Shown in pieces: positions 5,852 to 7,708 of a stretch of DNA of 7,708 nucleotides; within the stretch, counting starts at the first letter, position 1; each line of letters starts with the position of its first letter. The translations under genes and the position numbers were made by a program. Source of the DNA: Thiomargarita sp. (GTDB lineage Bacteria > Pseudomonadota > Gammaproteobacteria > Beggiatoales > Beggiatoaceae); contig JAUXCJ010000039.1 of the NCBI GenBank assembly GCA_030618965.1, forward strand, positions 1 to 7,708, read 5' to 3'. Below the pieces are notes generated by a model. That model was not told the origin of the DNA. It made no database searches and was given only the letters and a program-made list of their open reading frames with translations.

Positions 5852-7132
5852 ATGAAATTATTACCTAACCAAATACAACTTATCAAACAATATACAGGAT
5901 TCCCAGTAGGATTTGATCAAGGCTCATCTTACACAGCCTTAGCTTATGCCGAACTAGACGCAAAAGGACGCTTAAATGTCAAAGTCATTAATAAACCTTC
6001 CTATATCGGCTATGGTATTAGTTCCGTTGAAACACTTTTAGGTGGGCAAGAGTCAGAAGATTCTGAAATAACAGTTTTTCCCGAAGATGAACGTGAAATA
6101 ACCTTCACTGTCGGTCGTGAATCATTCGCAAATGAAAACACAATTGGCAGTGAACGTATCACACGCATTAGAGCCGCTCTATTCCAACATTTAGCAACTA
6201 ATTTTGCCCAATTCAGCGGACAAGACGTATCGGTCACGCAAAGCATACCGACTAATTTGTATTATCAACAAGCTAAAAATAGTGTTAGATCTCGCAATAA
6301 AAGCTTAATCAATGCCGCACAAGAAGCCATAATGGCAGAAACACGGATTTTTAATACAGACGCTGATAATCGTCAAGAAACTGCGCCAGCAATAATAAAA
6401 CATCCAAACGGTTTCGGCACAGCGGATGGTACCAAAATCTTTGGTGTCTCAACCATTTCAGAAGCAACCGCTCACGTTTGGAATCGAATTTTGTGGGATT
6501 CCGGCTTTAACAAAGAAGCAGTGGAGAAAAATGTGTTAATGCCAAAAACTGACTATTTAGTGTTAGATATTGGTGGCAATACAACTGACTACAGTATATT
6601 TAGATTATCTAAAGGTGATATTCAGTACGATTTAGATCACACCGATGCCGAAGACCAACATGGATTATTTTTAGTACGCAAGCACTTAAGAACCATGCTA
6701 TTAGGTGCTTGTAGTGAAAACGACCTCCTCAAAAATATTCAACTGTCTGATTCTCAAATTGAATTTGTACTTGAAAATGGCTACGCAGTGATTCAGGGCT
6801 ACAAAATTGATTGCGCCCAGTTCATCAAACGAGCTTTTGATCTAACCGCACGAGATATTTATACTTTTGTACATACCCGATGTCCCAAATCGGTAGGTGG
6901 GGTTTTATGCGCTGGTGGCGGCAGTCTGGCATTAAAAGATTATATTCAAGGCAAACATCCACATGTTACACCGCCTTGGTTTAATAGCATTGATTTTTTG
7001 GATAACCCACAAATGTCTACAGCTATAGGTTGTTGGAAACATTCAGCATTTAGGGCATTAAGCATTGTACGGAAATATGTCAATTTACCCTCACTGACTT
7101 TAATTGATTTATATCGTGCGTTGCAAAGTTAG
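5852..7132 (+). CDS. ParM/StbA-like actin-family ATPase
   Basis: This 426-residue protein of the actin/Hsp70 fold is most like plasmid ParM/StbA, whose filaments push apart DNA bound by ParR. The phosphate-1 motif is VGFDQGSSYT (19-28, Asp22), the connect region is STISEATAHV (200-209, Glu204), phosphate-2 is LDIGGNTTD (238-246, Asp239), and the adenosine motif is GGVLCAGGGSLALKD (349-363). All catalytic-type acids expected in the fold are present, so it is probably an active ATPase. It is longer than R1 ParM (320 residues). No Shine-Dalgarno precedes ATG 5852 and the in-frame stop at 5822 rules out an earlier start. The downstream small gene is a plausible ParR-type partner. I see no array of short direct repeats resembling parC upstream. 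The family is clear; the segregation role is inferred from the family. Confidence 0.85.
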   Translation: MKLLPNQIQLIKQYTGFPVGFDQGSSYTALAYAELDAKGRLNVKVINKPSYIGYGISSVETLLGGQESEDSEITVFPEDEREITFTVGRESFANENTIGSERITRIRAALFQHLATNFAQFSGQDVSVTQSIPTNLYYQQAKNSVRSRNKSLINAAQEAIMAETRIFNTDADNRQETAPAIIKHPNGFGTADGTKIFGVSTISEATAHVWNRILWDSGFNKEAVEKNVLMPKTDYLVLDIGGNTTDYSIFRLSKGDIQYDLDHTDAEDQHGLFLVRKHLRTMLLGACSENDLLKNIQLSDSQIEFVLENGYAVIQGYKIDCAQFIKRAFDLTARDIYTFVHTRCPKSVGGVLCAGGGSLALKDYIQGKHPHVTPPWFNSIDFLDNPQMSTAIGCWKHSAFRALSIVRKYVNLPSLTLIDLYRALQS

Positions 7133-7161
7133 TACCGAACCATTTTAAGTTCTATTTTTTA

Positions 7162-7194
7162 AGACCTGACAGGTTTTAAAAACCTGTCAGGTCT
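7162..7194. repeat. Perfect 33-nt palindrome between the parM-like and parR-like genes
   Basis: The arms AGACCTGACAGGTTTT (7162-7177) and AAAACCTGTCAGGTCT (7179-7194) are perfect complements around a single A. Each arm also contains a smaller palindrome, ACCTG-A-CAGGT, and its mirror. It starts 30 nt after the parM-like stop and ends 33 nt before the next gene. No U-tract follows on the plus strand (GTTCTGG), and none follows on the minus strand, so it is not a standard terminator. It resembles dispersed palindromic repeat elements, though a protein-binding role next to a partition-type gene pair is also possible. Confidence 0.85.
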
Positions 7195-7227
7195 GTTCTG
7201 GTAAATGAATTAGGATAAAATAAGGAA

Positions 7228-7662
7228 ATGTCTACCGAACCCCGTTCAAAACGTTCATATTTACAACTAAAGGTAAATCTAAGTGACACGACACCCACGG
7301 GTGCTCTGATTTTAGATGCTTTATATTCTAATGATCCTGAATTTTTCAAACGCTTTGGCCTCGGTCCAAAGGTAACGAAAGCGAATAAACTGCTTTGGTT
7401 AGCCTATTTAGGACTCACCCAAAGCAATATGTCTAATGGGTATGTAATCAAAAATACTGACACTGAAGACCAACCTGAACCAGCTAAACCTAAACAAACT
7501 GTAACTGTTCCGCCACCGCCTCCGCCCGCACCAGTGGAATTACCACCGTTACCACTAGAAAGTACTACTCCTGAACTACCAAAATTGGAAATGACTAAGG
7601 CAGATAAGGTAGTTGACGAAGATGATTTAGACGAAGGTGCTTTGATGGCAGGGTTGATTTGA
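7228..7662 (+). CDS. Small ParR-like adaptor candidate with proline-rich and acidic tail
   Basis: This is a 144-residue protein in two halves. Residues 8-65 look like a compact DNA-binding fold of the ribbon-helix-helix kind: a short strand (SYLQLKVNL), a helix (TPTGALILDALYS), then KVTKANKLLWLAYLGL as a last helix. Residues 78-128 form a low-complexity linker with a PPPPPPAP run at 95-102. The end (130-144) is DEDDLDEGALMAGLI, an acidic then hydrophobic tail. ParR proteins bind the centromere with an N-terminal ribbon-helix-helix domain and cap ParM filaments with a C-terminal peptide, and are encoded just after parM. The layout and gene order fit that model, but there is no diagnostic motif and the assignment is inferred. 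AGGA at 7223-7226 is too close to the start for a normal spacing; TAGGA at 7211-7215 is rather far. Confidence 0.55.
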   Translation: MSTEPRSKRSYLQLKVNLSDTTPTGALILDALYSNDPEFFKRFGLGPKVTKANKLLWLAYLGLTQSNMSNGYVIKNTDTEDQPEPAKPKQTVTVPPPPPPAPVELPPLPLESTTPELPKLEMTKADKVVDEDDLDEGALMAGLI

Positions 7663-7677
7663 TTTGTTGAATAGCGT

Positions 7678-7708
7678 CACCCCCCCTCAATCCCCCCCGC
7701 TGGGGTGG
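7678..7708. repeat. C-rich to G-rich repeat at the right edge (partial)
   Basis: Starting 15 nt after the last gene, the sequence changes abruptly from AT-rich to runs of six or seven C followed by TGGGGTGG at the edge. CACCCC (7678-7683) can pair with GGGGTG (7702-7707). The composition is unlike the rest of the window and resembles the edge of a dispersed GC-rich palindromic element, cut by the window. Confidence 0.4.

Noticed and set aside
6010..6246. Minus-strand open frame inside the parM-like gene
   Set aside because: It is antisense to a strongly conserved ATPase domain, has no Shine-Dalgarno and no recognisable protein features.
7162..7194. The 33-nt palindrome as an intrinsic terminator of the parM-like gene
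   Set aside because: No run of T follows the stem in either direction, and the AT centre of the stem is atypical for a terminator hairpin.
1..7708. CRISPR array, tRNA, rRNA or transposase gene
   Set aside because: No regularly spaced repeats, no cloverleaf-like segment and no transposase-like reading frame were seen on either strand.

Overview
The window reads as part of an AT-rich gammaproteobacterial chromosome. TatC and TatB are of the proteobacterial type and nearly colinear with the E. coli proteins, and the YdbH/YdbL envelope pair is also typical of Gammaproteobacteria. The low GC, the dispersed-looking palindromes and a chromosomal-looking ParM homologue would fit a large sulfur-oxidising relative such as the Beggiatoa/Thiotrichales group, but that placement is a guess.

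Layout, left to right. Positions 1-744 (minus strand) hold a small accessory module. It contains a Panacea/SocA-domain protein of the antitoxin type, a short coiled-coil reading frame without a usable start codon just behind it, and the first 36 codons of another gene that runs off the left edge and is the natural candidate for the partner toxin. Positions 808-5659 (minus strand) hold a compact five-gene run, read from right to left: tatB, tatC, a UbiA/MenA-type prenyltransferase, a ydbH-like gene and a ydbL-like lipoprotein gene. The first four genes are separated by only 4 to 11 nt and the last by about 45 nt, so one transcript from a promoter near 5722-5749 is likely. Positions 5660-5851 are a divergent intergenic region with two hairpins and candidate promoters facing both ways. 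Positions 5852-7662 (plus strand) hold a ParM/StbA-like actin ATPase and a small protein that looks like its ParR-type adaptor, with a perfect 33-nt palindrome between them.

How the parts work together. TatB and TatC form the twin-arginine substrate receptor, and no tatA is present here. The prenyltransferase should make a polyprenylated quinone or similar lipid. The YdbH-like protein and its lipoprotein partner would form an inner-to-outer-membrane lipid bridge. The leftward operon is therefore an envelope and membrane operon. The rightward pair looks like a type II (actin-based) DNA segregation cassette. The most interesting points are the apparent fusion of YnbE-like and YdbL-like functions in one lipoprotein with an internal relic signal peptide, the ParMR-like pair beside housekeeping genes, and the broken coiled-coil frame behind the Panacea gene.
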